Assembly: GCA_013204195.1 (NCBI GenBank)
Contig: JABMOJ010000339.1
Span: forward strand, 1-19,798
DNA length: 19,798 bases
Reading direction: 5' to 3'
From: SAR86 cluster bacterium
GTDB taxonomy: Bacteria > Pseudomonadota > Gammaproteobacteria > Pseudomonadales > Azotimanducaceae
Part shown: positions 7,366 to 17,573 of the stretch, piece after piece
Layout: each line of letters starts with the position of its first letter
How positions within the stretch are numbered: position 1 is the first letter of the stretch
Program-made: the position numbers and the translations under genes
The notes under the pieces: generated by a model
Databases searched by the model: none
Told to the model about the DNA's origin: nothing
The model's input: the letters and a program-made list of their open reading frames with translations, nothing else

Positions 7366-7842
7366 ATGAAAAGTGAATTAATCAACGCCCTGTCAAGGGC
7401 GGAAATCGACGCCATCGAGGCTGAAATTACCCACTTACCTGACCGCAAATCCGCAGCAATAGATGCATTAAAGATTGTCCAATCTCAAAGAGGCTGGATC
7501 TCAGATGACAGCTTGAGCGCCATCGCCAAATTGTTAAATATGTCAGCTGCAGAACTTGACGGTATCGCAACCTTTTACAACCTGATCTTTCGTCACCCCG
7601 TTGGTGAACAGGTCATCCTGTTTTGTGACAGCGTCAGTTGCTGGCTGATGAACGGCGAAAAGGTCTGCAGCAAATTACAGCGCACCCTTGGCATACAACA
7701 CGGAGAGACAACGGCGGACGGTCAGTACACGCTGTTACCGGTGACCTGCCTTGGGGACTGTGATCATGCCCCTGCGATGATGGTAGGTGAATCACTGCAT
7801 CACGACCTCACAGTCGACAACATAGAAGCGATCTTTAAATGA
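7366..7842 (+). CDS. nuoE: NADH:quinone oxidoreductase subunit E (cluster N1a)
   Basis: NuoE is the 24-kDa-type subunit of the NADH dehydrogenase module, with a thioredoxin-like domain that binds the off-path [2Fe-2S] cluster N1a. The four ligands are seen in the expected C-x4-C and C-x3-C spacings: Cys87 and Cys92 (FCDSVSCW), Cys128 and Cys132 (TCLGDC). The helical N-terminal part has ALKIVQSQRGW and ELDGIATFY, both family hallmarks. The length of 158 fits. An in-frame TTG at 7363 directly before the ATG is an alternative start: AGGAG (7349-7353) is 9 bases from the TTG and 12 from the ATG. The stop overlaps nuoF by 4 bases. Confidence 0.96.
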   Translation: MKSELINALSRAEIDAIEAEITHLPDRKSAAIDALKIVQSQRGWISDDSLSAIAKLLNMSAAELDGIATFYNLIFRHPVGEQVILFCDSVSCWLMNGEKVCSKLQRTLGIQHGETTADGQYTLLPVTCLGDCDHAPAMMVGESLHHDLTVDNIEAIFK

Positions 7843-9122
7843 CACAATCGCCCCTCACCAGAAACATCCAGGGTAATGGCCCCACAGATATCCTTGCGTA
7901 TGAAGCCTCGGGAGGCTATCTGGCAGCACGCGACAACATAGGTAAAGCTGATCCGGCAGACTTACTGCAGCTGATTAAAGATTCCAATCTTCTGGGTCGT
8001 GGTGGCGCGGGATTCCCCACGGGTATGAAGTGGAGCTTTGTACCACCAGCCGATGGTAACGGACACCGCTATCTGGTGGCCAATGCGGATGAAATGGAGC
8101 CCGGTACTTTCAAAGACAGGCTGATAATGGAGAACGACCCTCATCAGTTGATTGAAGGCATGCTGTTGTCTGCTTACACCCTTGCTGCGGACGTTGGATA
8201 CATATTCATCCGTGCAGAATACCACCTGGCCATTGCGCGAATACGCAGTGCCATTAGCGAAGCTGAGCAAAAATGCTATCTGGGAGACCGTATCCTGGGT
8301 TCGAAATACAGCTTCCACCTGCAGGTCCACATCAGCGCAGGACGCTATATTTGCGGAGAAGAAACTGCCCTTCTCAACTCCCTCGAGGGTAAACGTGCGA
8401 CTCCCAGAGCAAAGCCACCCTTCCCACAGGTGAGCGGCCTCTGGGGCCGGCCGACCATCGTCAATAATGTCGAGACCTTGTGCAATATTCCCCATATCGT
8501 CAACCATGGCGCGAACTGGTTCAAAAGTCTGGGCAAAGGTGACAATGCTGGCACCAAACTGTTCGGCGCCAGCGGCAGGGTGAAGAACCCTGGTTGCTGG
8601 GAGTTGCCGATGGGCACCAGCATTCGTGAAATACTTGAGGTCCATGCCGGTGGCATGCAAGACGGCTACATGTTGAAAGGCTTTCTGCCAGGCGGCGCCT
8701 CGACTGACTTCCTGACGCCTGACCATCTCGACCTACCCATGGAGTACGAGGCCATCCAGAAGGCAGGTAGCCGCATGGGTACCGGCCTGATGGTTGTCCT
8801 TGATGACCGCGCCTGTCCGGTTGGCATGATTGCCAATCTGGAAAAGTTTTTTGCCAGAGAATCTTGCGGCTTCTGCACGCCGTGCCGGGAAGGCCTGCCC
8901 TGGGTCCAGGGCATCCTTGACAAGATTGAGGCGGGCCACGGGCAAGCTGCTGACCTGGAAGTCCTCGAACGCCAGGCCCTGTTCATCGGCGCTATCGGCA
9001 ATACCCATTGTGCGCATGCTCCGGGTGCAATGGAGCCCCTAGTCAGCGGTCTGAAATACTTCCGCAGTGAATTTGAACAACACATACACGACGGGCGATG
9101 CCCCTACGCGGGTGAAAGCTGA
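7839..9122 (+). CDS. nuoF: NADH:quinone oxidoreductase subunit F (NADH/FMN site, cluster N3)
   Basis: NuoF oxidises NADH with FMN and passes electrons to cluster N3. The 427-residue protein shows the glycine-rich nucleotide motif GRGGAGFPTGMKW (53-65), the FMN-site segment NADEMEPGTFKDR, and RYICGEETALLNSLEG, containing the conserved Glu close to the flavin. The N3 ligands are Cys343, Cys346 and Cys349 (SCGFCTPCREG) with Cys391 (THCAHAPGA). It starts within an ATGA overlap with nuoE, and its TGA shares one base with the nuoG ATG, so translation is probably coupled along nuoE-F-G. Confidence 0.98.
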   Translation: MTQSPLTRNIQGNGPTDILAYEASGGYLAARDNIGKADPADLLQLIKDSNLLGRGGAGFPTGMKWSFVPPADGNGHRYLVANADEMEPGTFKDRLIMENDPHQLIEGMLLSAYTLAADVGYIFIRAEYHLAIARIRSAISEAEQKCYLGDRILGSKYSFHLQVHISAGRYICGEETALLNSLEGKRATPRAKPPFPQVSGLWGRPTIVNNVETLCNIPHIVNHGANWFKSLGKGDNAGTKLFGASGRVKNPGCWELPMGTSIREILEVHAGGMQDGYMLKGFLPGGASTDFLTPDHLDLPMEYEAIQKAGSRMGTGLMVVLDDRACPVGMIANLEKFFARESCGFCTPCREGLPWVQGILDKIEAGHGQAADLEVLERQALFIGAIGNTHCAHAPGAMEPLVSGLKYFRSEFEQHIHDGRCPYAGES

Positions 9123-11815
9123 TGCCAACGATTAAGGTCGACAATCAGAAACTTGTCGTCAAAGACGGTGACAATTTACTTCAGGCATTGCTGTCCGCGG
9201 GCATAGACATACCCTATTTTTGCTGGCACCCGGCCATGGGCAGTATCGGTGCTTGCCGACAGTGTGCAGTGGTGCAATACGCTGGTGAAGATGACACGCG
9301 GGGTCGCATTGTCATGTCCTGCATGACCGCTGTGACAGATCAAGCGCGTTTCTCCGTCGCAACTCAAAGTGCTGACCAGTTCCGCAAATCGGTCATTGAA
9401 AACCTGATGCTGAACCATCCCCACGATTGTCCCGTGTGTGAAGAGGGTGGTGAATGCCACCTGCAGGACATGACCGTCATGAGCGGTCACAGTGTCCGCC
9501 ATTACGAAGGGAAGAAAACCACCTATCGCAACCAGTACCTCGGCCCGTTCATTGGCCACGAAATGAATCGCTGTATTACATGCTATCGCTGCGTGCGCTA
9601 TTACCAGGACCATGCCGGCGGCCATGACCTGAATGCCTTCGGCTCAAGGGACAGGGTTTTTTTCGGGCGCGTGGAGTCGGGACTACTGGAAAGTGAATTC
9701 GCCGGCAACCTGGTTGAGGTGTGCCCTACCGGGGTATTCACTGACAAGACGTTTTCAAAACATTACACCCGAAAATGGGACCTGCAGTCATCCCCAACCA
9801 TTTGTCAGGGATGCTCGCTGGGTTGCAATACATACACGTCAGAGCGTTATGGTCAATTGAGGCGGGTACAGAATCGATATCATCACCAGGTAAACGGCTA
9901 TTTTCTCTGTGATCGAGGCCGCTTTGGCGCCCAGTTTGTGAATGCGGAAAGCCGTATTCGACAGGCGGGCATTCGCAACTCACAGGGGCTTTATGACGCC
10001 ACGGAACTTAAGACCGCAATTGGAATTGCCCGATCCATCATCTCAAACGCAAGTACTATAAAAGGCATTGGCTCGCCCCGCGCCAGCCTCGAGTCTAATC
10101 AGGCGCTGCGTGAGTTGGTTGGCCAGAACAACTACTCGAATGGCATGACAGAGGTGGAGCAGGCGATGCTCCAGAAAATCATTGATGTCCTCCGCAGCCC
10201 AATTCCAACGCCGAGCATGATGCAAACTGAGCAATGTGACGCCGTGCTGGTGCTGGGTGAAGACGTCACGAATTTTGCGCCAAGACTGGCCCTGTCGCTG
10301 CGCCAGGCAACTCAAAATCGCGCCAAGACGCTTGCCCTCGGGGTGCATATACCATTGTGGCATGATGCGGCAGTAAGAGAGATCGGTCAGTCCGATCGCA
10401 GTCCATTGGTAATTGTTACGCCCACCGAAGACAGACTGGATGAAGTTGCCAGCCATGTGCTGAGACTGGCACCGGACAACATTGCCCTGTTGGGTGATGA
10501 GATTTGTCACGCCATAAAAGACGAAGACAATGGCACGGCCAGTGATAACGTTTCAAGCGTCGCTCGGGAAATTGCCGGCCTGCTCAAGCAAGCGACAAAA
10601 CCGCTGATCGTTGCAGGCACCAGTTTGCAGCACCCCGGCATTCTGCAGGCAGCACTGAATATCGCCATCACCCTGAACCAGCAGAATATTTCAGCCGGAT
10701 TCTTTGCCTGCGCCTCTGAATCAAATAGCCTGGGTGTCGCCATGCTCGACAACCAACACAGCATCAGCGATATCATGGCAGAACAACCAGAGACCCTAGT
10801 AGTGCTCGAAAATGACCTGCAACGCAGGCTGGGGGATAGATTTGATGCCAGCTTGGCCGGTATCAAGCATTTGATCGTGCTGGACCACCTGGACAACCCC
10901 ACAGTCTCGGTTTCGACCCTGGTACTGCCGGCCGCTACCTTCGCAGAAGCGGAAGGGACCTATGTCAACAACGAAGGCCGCGCGCAACGCAGCTTTGCTA
11001 CTTTCAACCCAGCTGGCGACATTACCCCCAGCTATGAACTGCTGGATCAATTGCGCAGCGTGAAACGTCACATCGATGAAATCCACCATGTCATTGCCAA
11101 TAGCATACCGACCCTGGCTGGTATAGTTGCCGCCGCTCCCGCGGCATCGTTTCGAATAGAAGGTGCAAAAATAGCTCGGATGACCCATCGCGCCAGCGGC
11201 AGAACCGCAATCGATGCCAATATCTCGGTGCATGAACCCACACCACCGATGGATGACGACTCACCCCTGGTGTACTCAATGGAGGGACAGCATGAGCAGG
11301 CACCAGCAAATCTGCGCGCATACAGTTGGGCGCCAGGCTGGAACTCAAATCAGTCCAACCACAAGTTCCAACAAGAGGTGGGCGGCAGCGAACGTACCGG
11401 TGATCCAGGCATACTTGTGCTGACGGGTGGCGGAGAAATCAAAACCGGCGACGTTACGCTGACGCATCGGCGCCTGGTGCCTGAGTTACATATTTTTGGC
11501 TCCGACGAGTTGACGAACTCAGCAGCAGACCTTGCCACGCTGGTTACCGCCCCTTATCTGCGCATGCACGGTACCACGGCACAGTCCCTCGGCGTGGTTC
11601 AGGATGATGGCGTAAGCTTCGAGGTCAACAAACAGCGGTTCAGCTTTGCCGTGATTGTCGATGACAGCATGCCTGCAGACAGTCTGGCTTATCCGCTTAT
11701 TCCTGCCACTGTCGTACTCACGAACCTCGATGACATCCAACTCAGCAAGGCAGAAAGCTGGACCAAAGCCCCCGCATCAGGGCAACGCATGATCACCACG
11801 GACAGGAGTCAGTAA
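9122..11815 (+). CDS. nuoG: NADH:quinone oxidoreductase subunit G (clusters N1b, N4, N5, N7)
   Basis: NuoG is the largest peripheral-arm subunit (897 residues; E. coli about 908). The N-terminal ferredoxin domain has N1b ligands Cys34, 45, 48 and 67. N5 has His99, Cys103, 106 and 112 ([15 protein letters not shown]). N4 has Cys151, 154, 157 and 201. The extra, off-path cluster N7 has Cys228, 231, 235 (CQGCSLGC) and 263 ([10 protein letters not shown]). These positions equal the E. coli numbering. Residues beyond about 270 form a molybdopterin-oxidoreductase-like domain without cofactor, which is the least conserved part, as usual. The start overlaps nuoF by one base and the TAA overlaps the nuoH ATG by one base. 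Confidence 0.97.
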   Translation: MPTIKVDNQKLVVKDGDNLLQALLSAGIDIPYFCWHPAMGSIGACRQCAVVQYAGEDDTRGRIVMSCMTAVTDQARFSVATQSADQFRKSVIENLMLNHPHDCPVCEEGGECHLQDMTVMSGHSVRHYEGKKTTYRNQYLGPFIGHEMNRCITCYRCVRYYQDHAGGHDLNAFGSRDRVFFGRVESGLLESEFAGNLVEVCPTGVFTDKTFSKHYTRKWDLQSSPTICQGCSLGCNTYTSERYGQLRRVQNRYHHQVNGYFLCDRGRFGAQFVNAESRIRQAGIRNSQGLYDATELKTAIGIARSIISNASTIKGIGSPRASLESNQALRELVGQNNYSNGMTEVEQAMLQKIIDVLRSPIPTPSMMQTEQCDAVLVLGEDVTNFAPRLALSLRQATQNRAKTLALGVHIPLWHDAAVREIGQSDRSPLVIVTPTEDRLDEVASHVLRLAPDNIALLGDEICHAIKDEDNGTASDNVSSVAREIAGLLKQATKPLIVAGTSLQHPGILQAALNIAITLNQQNISAGFFACASESNSLGVAMLDNQHSISDIMAEQPETLVVLENDLQRRLGDRFDASLAGIKHLIVLDHLDNPTVSVSTLVLPAATFAEAEGTYVNNEGRAQRSFATFNPAGDITPSYELLDQLRSVKRHIDEIHHVIANSIPTLAGIVAAAPAASFRIEGAKIARMTHRASGRTAIDANISVHEPTPPMDDDSPLVYSMEGQHEQAPANLRAYSWAPGWNSNQSNHKFQQEVGGSERTGDPGILVLTGGGEIKTGDVTLTHRRLVPELHIFGSDELTNSAADLATLVTAPYLRMHGTTAQSLGVVQDDGVSFEVNKQRFSFAVIVDDSMPADSLAYPLIPATVVLTNLDDIQLSKAESWTKAPASGQRMITTDRSQ

Positions 11816-12768
11816 TGCCAGGCTGGCTGATCTATTTCATTATCTTCGGCACCATTTTTGGCGCCTTCGGTGGTGCAGCCGTGCTGATCTGGTTTGAGCG
11901 GCGGCTGCTTGGTATATGGCAGGATCGACTGGGCCCAAATCGGGTAGGACCACTGGGCATCGGGCTCGCGCTGGCAGACGTGATCAAATTATTCGCCAAA
12001 GAAGACTGGGTACCGCCCTTCGCTGACAAGTTCGTCTTCGTGTTTGCCCCCACGGCAATTGTGATGGCAATGCTACTCGGCTTTGCCGTCGTGCCCTTTG
12101 CGCCCGGTATACATGTGATTGACCTGAACATAGCCTTGCTGTTTTTTATGGGCATGACGTCGCTGGCGGTGTACAGCGTCATGCTGGGCGGCCTGGCTTC
12201 AAATAATAAATATGCGCTGCTGGGTGGCTTGCGGTCTGCAGCACAGATGGTGAGCTATGAGGTGTTCATGGGGTTATCGCTGATGGGTGTGGTGATGTTA
12301 ACCGGCTCATTCAGCCTGGTGGATATCGTCAATACCCAGGCAGAAAAAGGCTGGTTTGTGTTCAGTCAATTCTTTGGCTTTGTCGCGTTCATGATGGCGG
12401 GGATTGCCGAGAGTCATCGACTACCGTTTGACCTGCCGGAAGCCGAGCACGAACTGGTGGCCGGCTTCCACACAGAGTATTCAGGCATGAAGTTCGGCAT
12501 GTTCATGGTGGGTGAGTACCTCGGTTTGATCTTGATTTCATCGATGATCTGCACGATCTTTTTCGGTGGCTGGCTCGGCCCTGACTTTTTGCCACCCATC
12601 TTCTGGTTCACCATCAAAACATTTGTTTTTATCTGCTTCTTCATTCTGTTACGGGCAGCCATTCCCCGACCCAGGTATGACCAACTGATGATATTTGGCT
12701 GGCAGTACTTGCTGCCCCTTACCCTGATCAACCTGTTAGTTACCGGCGCGGTGGTTTTATGGTTATAA
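11815..12768 (+). CDS. nuoH: NADH:quinone oxidoreductase subunit H
   Basis: NuoH (ND1-type, 317 residues, about eight membrane helices) holds the membrane entrance of the quinone chamber and links quinone reduction to the proton channels. Visible signatures are [18 protein letters not shown] near residue 28, IKLFAKEDW, and the acidic loop [20 protein letters not shown] with [12 protein letters not shown] after it. The start is fixed by the one-base overlap with nuoG. The 61 bases after its stop form the largest gap inside the operon. Confidence 0.97.
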   Translation: MPGWLIYFIIFGTIFGAFGGAAVLIWFERRLLGIWQDRLGPNRVGPLGIGLALADVIKLFAKEDWVPPFADKFVFVFAPTAIVMAMLLGFAVVPFAPGIHVIDLNIALLFFMGMTSLAVYSVMLGGLASNNKYALLGGLRSAAQMVSYEVFMGLSLMGVVMLTGSFSLVDIVNTQAEKGWFVFSQFFGFVAFMMAGIAESHRLPFDLPEAEHELVAGFHTEYSGMKFGMFMVGEYLGLILISSMICTIFFGGWLGPDFLPPIFWFTIKTFVFICFFILLRAAIPRPRYDQLMIFGWQYLLPLTLINLLVTGAVVLWL

Positions 12769-12829
12769 CTAACATTACAGAGGTATCAAGCAGGCCAGGT
12801 TCGTCGCCGCCGATAAAAAAGGAGCTGCA

Positions 12830-13366
12830 ATGCTAAATATACTGAAGGCGATATGGAGCCAGTTGGTAACGCTGGTTGAGGTACTGCGGCACACCTTCAG
12901 CAAGGCTGACACGGTGCAATACCCAGAGGAAATGCCTTATCTTGCACCTCGAAACAGGGGTCGAATCGTGCTCACCAGAGATCCTGATGGTGAAGAGCGA
13001 TGCGTTGCCTGCAACCTGTGCGCCGTCGCCTGCCCCGTTGATTGTATCGCTCTGCAAAAAACCGAAGACGAATATGGTCGTTGGTATCCGGAGTTTTTCC
13101 GCATCAATTTCTCACGCTGCATTATGTGTGGCATGTGTGAAGAAGCATGTCCGACCTATGCAATCCAATTGACGCCGGACTTCGAAATGTGCGAATACGA
13201 CCGCCAGAACATGGTGTACGAGAAGGAGCACCTGCTGATCAGCGGAGAAGGAAAATATCCTGGCTACAGTTTTTACAACGTCGCAGGTAAATCGATCAAA
13301 AATAAAGATAAAGGAGAGGCTCGCAATGAGAGTCCACCGGTGGATGTTCGATCCCTGCTACCATAG
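12830..13366 (+). CDS. nuoI: NADH:quinone oxidoreductase subunit I (clusters N6a/N6b)
   Basis: NuoI is an 8Fe ferredoxin-type subunit that passes electrons from N5 towards N2. Two complete C-x2-C-x2-C-x3-C motifs are present: Cys58, 61, 64 and 68 ([12 protein letters not shown]), and Cys97, 100, 103 and 107 ([12 protein letters not shown]). They are joined by [15 protein letters not shown]. The 178-residue length and the C-terminal segments [10 protein letters not shown] and DVRSLLP match the E. coli form closely. A strong Shine-Dalgarno (AAGGAG, 5-base spacer) stands before ATG 12830 and compensates for the lack of overlap with nuoH. Confidence 0.98.
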   Translation: MLNILKAIWSQLVTLVEVLRHTFSKADTVQYPEEMPYLAPRNRGRIVLTRDPDGEERCVACNLCAVACPVDCIALQKTEDEYGRWYPEFFRINFSRCIMCGMCEEACPTYAIQLTPDFEMCEYDRQNMVYEKEHLLISGEGKYPGYSFYNVAGKSIKNKDKGEARNESPPVDVRSLLP

Positions 13367-13375
13367 GGGGCTAAC

Positions 13376-13894
13376 ATGTTAGAACTGGCACTGTTCTACC
13401 TAGCTGCAGGCATTTCGCTTGTGTCAACGATTCTCGCGGTAACACGAGTCAATGCGACCCATGCCCTCATCTATCTGATTATATCGTTACTGGCGTCGGC
13501 CATAATTTTCTATCTGGTAGGCGCTCCCTTCGCCGCAGTTCTGGAAGTGGTGATCTACGCTGGCGCTATCATGGTGTTGTTCGTGTTTGTCATCATGATG
13601 CTCAACCTCTCGCCCGCGGGTGAAGCCATCGAGCATCGCTGGCTGCAACCGCGTATGTGGATTATCCCGGCGTTGTTTTGCACGCTGCTGTTAGCTGAGA
13701 TCACCTATATGTTGTCTCGAGGTGACAATCTTCTTATGGGGCATATGGTGGGTCCGAAGGCGGTCGGCCTGGAACTGTTCGGCCCTTACGTTCTGGCGGT
13801 GGAAATTGCCTCCATGCTGTTACTTGCCGGCCTTGTAGGTGCATTTCATCTTGGCCGTCGTTATCTGACTGAACTCAGGGAGGAGACGTCATGA
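13376..13894 (+). CDS. nuoJ: NADH:quinone oxidoreductase subunit J
   Basis: NuoJ (ND6-type, 172 residues, five membrane helices) is a membrane subunit between the quinone module and the first antiporter-like subunits. The conserved third helix reads [20 protein letters not shown], with Tyr61 in the position of the pi-bulge tyrosine. AGGGGG, overlapping the nuoI stop, is the ribosome binding site. The end overlaps nuoK by 4 bases (ATGA). Confidence 0.96.
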   Translation: MLELALFYLAAGISLVSTILAVTRVNATHALIYLIISLLASAIIFYLVGAPFAAVLEVVIYAGAIMVLFVFVIMMLNLSPAGEAIEHRWLQPRMWIIPALFCTLLLAEITYMLSRGDNLLMGHMVGPKAVGLELFGPYVLAVEIASMLLLAGLVGAFHLGRRYLTELREETS

Positions 13895-14208
13895 CCGAAG
13901 TTGTCGTCATCCCCATGGAGCATGGCTTGCTCCTTGCCGCTATTTTATTTCTGATTGGCTTACTGGGCGTAATGGTACGCCGCAATATCCTGCTGATACT
14001 GATGTCCCTGGAAATAATGCTGAGCGCCTGTGGGCTGGCCTTTATCGTAGTAGGGGCGCACTGGGGTCAGGCAGATGGTCAGATCATGTTCATGCTCATT
14101 CTTGCCATCGCAGCAGCAGAGGTATCGGTCGGCCTCGGTATGCTGTTGCAGGTCCACATACGTATTGGCACCCTGGATATTGACCTGGCTAGCAGGATGA
14201 GAGGCTAG
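13891..14208 (+). CDS. nuoK: NADH:quinone oxidoreductase subunit K
   Basis: NuoK (ND4L-type, 105 residues, three helices) supplies two membrane glutamates to the central proton path. Both are present, Glu41 (SLEIM) and Glu77 (AAAEVSVG), corresponding to E. coli Glu36 and Glu72; the protein is five residues longer at its N-terminus. The ending DLASRMRG matches the family. Its start overlaps nuoJ by 4 bases, and nuoL begins 3 bases after its stop. Confidence 0.97.
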   Translation: MTEVVVIPMEHGLLLAAILFLIGLLGVMVRRNILLILMSLEIMLSACGLAFIVVGAHWGQADGQIMFMLILAIAAAEVSVGLGMLLQVHIRIGTLDIDLASRMRG

Positions 14209-14211
14209 CTT

Positions 14212-16059
14212 ATGGCGGACCATGCTTTCCTGATACCACTGATACCTTTCATCGGGTTTCTTATACTGTTCTGCACATTGGGGAATCTACCCAGATACTG
14301 GGTAGCCGTGATTGGCGTCGGCAGCATCGGCTCCTCAGCCATTGTGGTGGCTCTGCTGGGAATTGAATTTCTTAGCCAAAAAGACCCGACGCCTTACGCC
14401 GTCCACTTGTATACCTGGATGAACCTGGCAGGTTTCCAACCCGGCGTCAGCTTTTATATTGACGGGCTAACTCTGACCATGATGTTTGTAATCACGGGTA
14501 TTGGCTTGCTGATCCACGTGTACTCATCACTTTTTATGTTCGAAGAGGAAGACTACAGCCGCTTCTTCAGCTACATGAACCTGTTTGTTGCCGCAATGCT
14601 GGTATTGGTGCTGGCAGACAATTTGTTGTTGCTGTTCCTCGGCTGGGAAGGTGTTGGTCTGTGCAGCTATCTATTGGTGGGCTTCTGGTATCAGGATTCA
14701 GCCAACGGCATGGCTGCCCGTAAAGCGTTTATTGTCACCCGAATCGGCGATACCTTTATGGCCCTCGGCCTATTCCTTCTCTACCAACATCTTGGCACCC
14801 TCGACATTCAGCCCATGATGCATGTTGCAACCGCATCATGGGCCATAGGCGACCCCACAGTCACGCTAGCCTGCCTGCTACTGGTGGGTGGCGCGGTAGG
14901 AAAGTCTGCTCAGTTACCACTGCAAACCTGGTTACCCGATGCCATGGCCGGTCCAACACCGGTCAGTGCCCTGATCCATGCTGCCACCATGGTGACAGCA
15001 GGCGTATACCTGATCGCCAGGACCCACGAACTGTTTCTATTGTCACCGATAGCATTGAACATCGTTTCCTTGATTGGCGCAGCGACACTGATCATGGCGG
15101 CATTCACGGCCATGACCCAATCAGATATCAAACGCATACTGGCGTATTCCACCATCAGCCAAATAGGTTATATGTTTCTGGCGTTAGGTGTAGGCGCTTG
15201 GGCCAGCGGAATTTTCCACCTAGTGACCCATGCTTTCTTCAAAGCATTACTTTTCCTCGCCGCTGGGGCAGTCATCTATTCGCTGCATCATGAACACAAT
15301 ATTTTCAAGATGGGCGGACTGCGTAAAAAACTGCCCTTAGCCTTCTGGAGCTTCATGATCGGTAGCGCTGCCCTCGCCGCCCTCCCCTTTACGTCCGGCT
15401 TCTATTCAAAAGATGCTATTTTGCTCTCCGCATGGGAATCGGGGCCGATGGGCCCCGGACTCTGGGCAGCGGGATTGTTAGGTGCCCTGCTAACCGCTAT
15501 CTATAGTTTTCGCCTGGTGTTTATTGTTTTCTTTGGTGCAACCCAGACTGAACCTGACAAGCCCGCCGGATCGGTCATGGCAGTGCCGTTGTTAATACTT
15601 TGCCTGCTGTCACTCCTGGGCGGCCTGCTTACGGTACCGGTAAGCCAGGTGTTTCCACCCGCCACAGCGTTGGATCACAGTGGATTGATTCCTGCAGTTA
15701 CCCTTGCCATTCCAATACTCGGTGTCCTGATTGCGTGGTTGATTTTCCTGCGCCGCAGCGTCGACCTCGGCGCCATCACCAGTTCCGCCGTTGGCAAGTT
15801 CCTGGTCACTTTCTGGTTCAGGCACTGGATGATGGATTCGCTGTATGACCGCGTATTTGTCAAACCTTACACCTTCATCACCCTGGCTAACCGCCGTGAC
15901 ATTATCGACTCTTTCTACAACGGCTTTGCTGGTGCCCTCAGGCTTTTACACGATTACGCCACGCTGAGCCAAACCGGACAACTCCGAACCTATGCCTTGG
16001 TAATGCTGATGGGTGTCGTCGCATTGATCGCCGTCTTCGCAGGAGTCATAACCCCATGA
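14212..16059 (+). CDS. nuoL: NADH:quinone oxidoreductase subunit L (antiporter-like, distal)
   Basis: NuoL (ND5-type, 615 residues; E. coli 613) is the distal Mrp-antiporter-like pump, with a long lateral helix running along the membrane arm near its C-terminus. Key charged residues are seen: Glu146 (GWEGVGLCSYLLVGFWY) and Lys231 (GKSAQLPLQTWLPDA), equal to E. coli Glu144 and Lys229. HAATMVTAGVYLI, HAFFKALLFL and FYSKD are also intact. The C-terminal part from about 480 onward, including the arm and the last helix, is complete. It overlaps nuoM by 4 bases. Confidence 0.98.
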   Translation: MADHAFLIPLIPFIGFLILFCTLGNLPRYWVAVIGVGSIGSSAIVVALLGIEFLSQKDPTPYAVHLYTWMNLAGFQPGVSFYIDGLTLTMMFVITGIGLLIHVYSSLFMFEEEDYSRFFSYMNLFVAAMLVLVLADNLLLLFLGWEGVGLCSYLLVGFWYQDSANGMAARKAFIVTRIGDTFMALGLFLLYQHLGTLDIQPMMHVATASWAIGDPTVTLACLLLVGGAVGKSAQLPLQTWLPDAMAGPTPVSALIHAATMVTAGVYLIARTHELFLLSPIALNIVSLIGAATLIMAAFTAMTQSDIKRILAYSTISQIGYMFLALGVGAWASGIFHLVTHAFFKALLFLAAGAVIYSLHHEHNIFKMGGLRKKLPLAFWSFMIGSAALAALPFTSGFYSKDAILLSAWESGPMGPGLWAAGLLGALLTAIYSFRLVFIVFFGATQTEPDKPAGSVMAVPLLILCLLSLLGGLLTVPVSQVFPPATALDHSGLIPAVTLAIPILGVLIAWLIFLRRSVDLGAITSSAVGKFLVTFWFRHWMMDSLYDRVFVKPYTFITLANRRDIIDSFYNGFAGALRLLHDYATLSQTGQLRTYALVMLMGVVALIAVFAGVITP

Positions 16060-17573
16060 TGATGGTATGCGTGATGTTGTTGTTGTTTTTCGGTGGCGTG
16101 CTCGCCTGGTTAACCCAGGCCTGGCATAAGGACTACCCCCGATGGATATCCCTTGCAACCTGTCTTATCGCCGGATTGCTGTTAATCCCTTTGTTTTCCG
16201 CTGGCCCACAGCAGCAAGTGATGGTGGCTGGCACCGCCACGGGGTGGATAGAACTGGTACAGGCTCCCTGGATTCCCCGTTTTGGTATCAGCATCCTACT
16301 TGGATTGGATGGTCTGAGTTTGCTAATGGTTGCTCTGACAATATTTCTCGGTTTTGTTGCTGTACTGTCATCCTGGAACGAGATCTCTGCCAACACAGGC
16401 TTTTTCCAATTCAACCTGATGTGGACACTGGCCGGTGTTGTTGGGGTCTTTACCAGCCTGGACCTGTTCCTGTTTTTTGTATTCTGGGAGGTCATGTTAA
16501 TCCCCATGTACTTTCTTATCGCTATCTGGGGCCACGAAAGAAAGTCATATGCAGCAATGAAGTTTTTCTTGTTCACTCAGGTGAGCAGCCTCCTCATGAT
16601 CATTTCCATCATCGGTCTGGTGTTGGCCAACAGTATTGATTCGGGGATACTGAGTTTTAGCTATTTTGATTTGCTGGCACACCCGGTTGGCGGCCAACTC
16701 GGCTGGTATCTGATGCTCGGGTTTTTCATCGCTTTTATGGTGAAATTGCCCGGCTTCCCTTTCCACAGTTGGCTACCTGACGCCCATACACAAGCGCCCA
16801 CAGCGGCCAGTGTCTTGCTCGCTGGTATCCTACTGAAAACCGGCGCCTACGGGTTGATCAGGTTTACCGTTCCCTTGTTTCCCGAGGCTTCTTTGGCACT
16901 GGCGGACACCGCCATGCTGCTCGGCGCCATCGGCATTGTCTATGGTGCAATGATGGCCTTCGCACAGACCGATTTTAAACGTCTGGTTGCCTACAGCAGC
17001 GTCAGTCATATGGGCTTTGTCCTATTGGGCGTGTATGCCTGGACTGAACTGTCTATTCAGGGTTCAGTGATGCAAATGGTCGCCCACGGCATCTCTACCG
17101 CCGCCCTATTTATGATCGCGGGCGCTCTGCAACAGCGTCTGCACACGCGAGATATGCGGGAGATGAGCGGCCTCTGGAAAACCATGCCACGCATGGGGGC
17201 CATTGCAATGTTTTTTATTGTCGCGTCCCTCGGCATGCCTGGACTGGGGAACTTTGTCGGAGAGTTTCTGATTCTGATGGGTGCATTCACCGTGCACGCG
17301 GGCATTACCATTTTTGCCACCCTGGGGCTGATCACAGGAGCCATTTACGCGCTCATTGCAATGCAACAGGTATTTCACGGTCCGATCAAAGGAGCACGGG
17401 GGCTTAACGATTTCAATGGCAGGGAACTGACGGCAATGGTACCGATGATGATGGCATTACTCTGCCTTGGCGTCTATCCGCAACCCATCATGGACATGGT
17501 AAACCCAGTACTCGAAAGTCTTCATCTGGTGACGACGGCTGAACCTTCACTCTGGACAGGGAGGACGCCGTGA
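16056..17573 (+). CDS. nuoM: NADH:quinone oxidoreductase subunit M (antiporter-like)
   Basis: NuoM (ND4-type, 505 residues, about 14 helices) is the middle antiporter-like proton pump. The essential pair is present: Glu145 in FWEVMLIPMYFLIAIWGHE and Lys230 in FMVKLPGFPFHSWLPDAH. APTAASVLLAGILLKTGAYG and YSSVSHMGFVLLG are further hallmarks. Three consecutive ATG codons (16056, 16059, 16062) open the frame, so the exact first residue is uncertain; the first overlaps the nuoL stop. The end overlaps the GTG of nuoN by 4 bases. Confidence 0.98.
   Translation: MMMVCVMLLLFFGGVLAWLTQAWHKDYPRWISLATCLIAGLLLIPLFSAGPQQQVMVAGTATGWIELVQAPWIPRFGISILLGLDGLSLLMVALTIFLGFVAVLSSWNEISANTGFFQFNLMWTLAGVVGVFTSLDLFLFFVFWEVMLIPMYFLIAIWGHERKSYAAMKFFLFTQVSSLLMIISIIGLVLANSIDSGILSFSYFDLLAHPVGGQLGWYLMLGFFIAFMVKLPGFPFHSWLPDAHTQAPTAASVLLAGILLKTGAYGLIRFTVPLFPEASLALADTAMLLGAIGIVYGAMMAFAQTDFKRLVAYSSVSHMGFVLLGVYAWTELSIQGSVMQMVAHGISTAALFMIAGALQQRLHTRDMREMSGLWKTMPRMGAIAMFFIVASLGMPGLGNFVGEFLILMGAFTVHAGITIFATLGLITGAIYALIAMQQVFHGPIKGARGLNDFNGRELTAMVPMMMALLCLGVYPQPIMDMVNPVLESLHLVTTAEPSLWTGRTP

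Noticed and set aside
7962..8726. 254-codon open frame on the - strand inside nuoF
   Set aside because: It lies entirely opposite nuoF, whose motifs are intact, and its product shows no family features; it is a shadow of a G/C-biased codon pattern.
13332..13343. Perfect 12-base palindrome TCCACCGGTGGA
   Set aside because: It lies inside the nuoI coding sequence at conserved codons; a chance palindrome is sufficient explanation.
15439..15460. GC-rich hairpin (GGGGCC, GATG, GGCCCC) inside nuoL
   Set aside because: It is within a conserved open frame and is not followed by a T-run; no reason to see a terminator or regulator.
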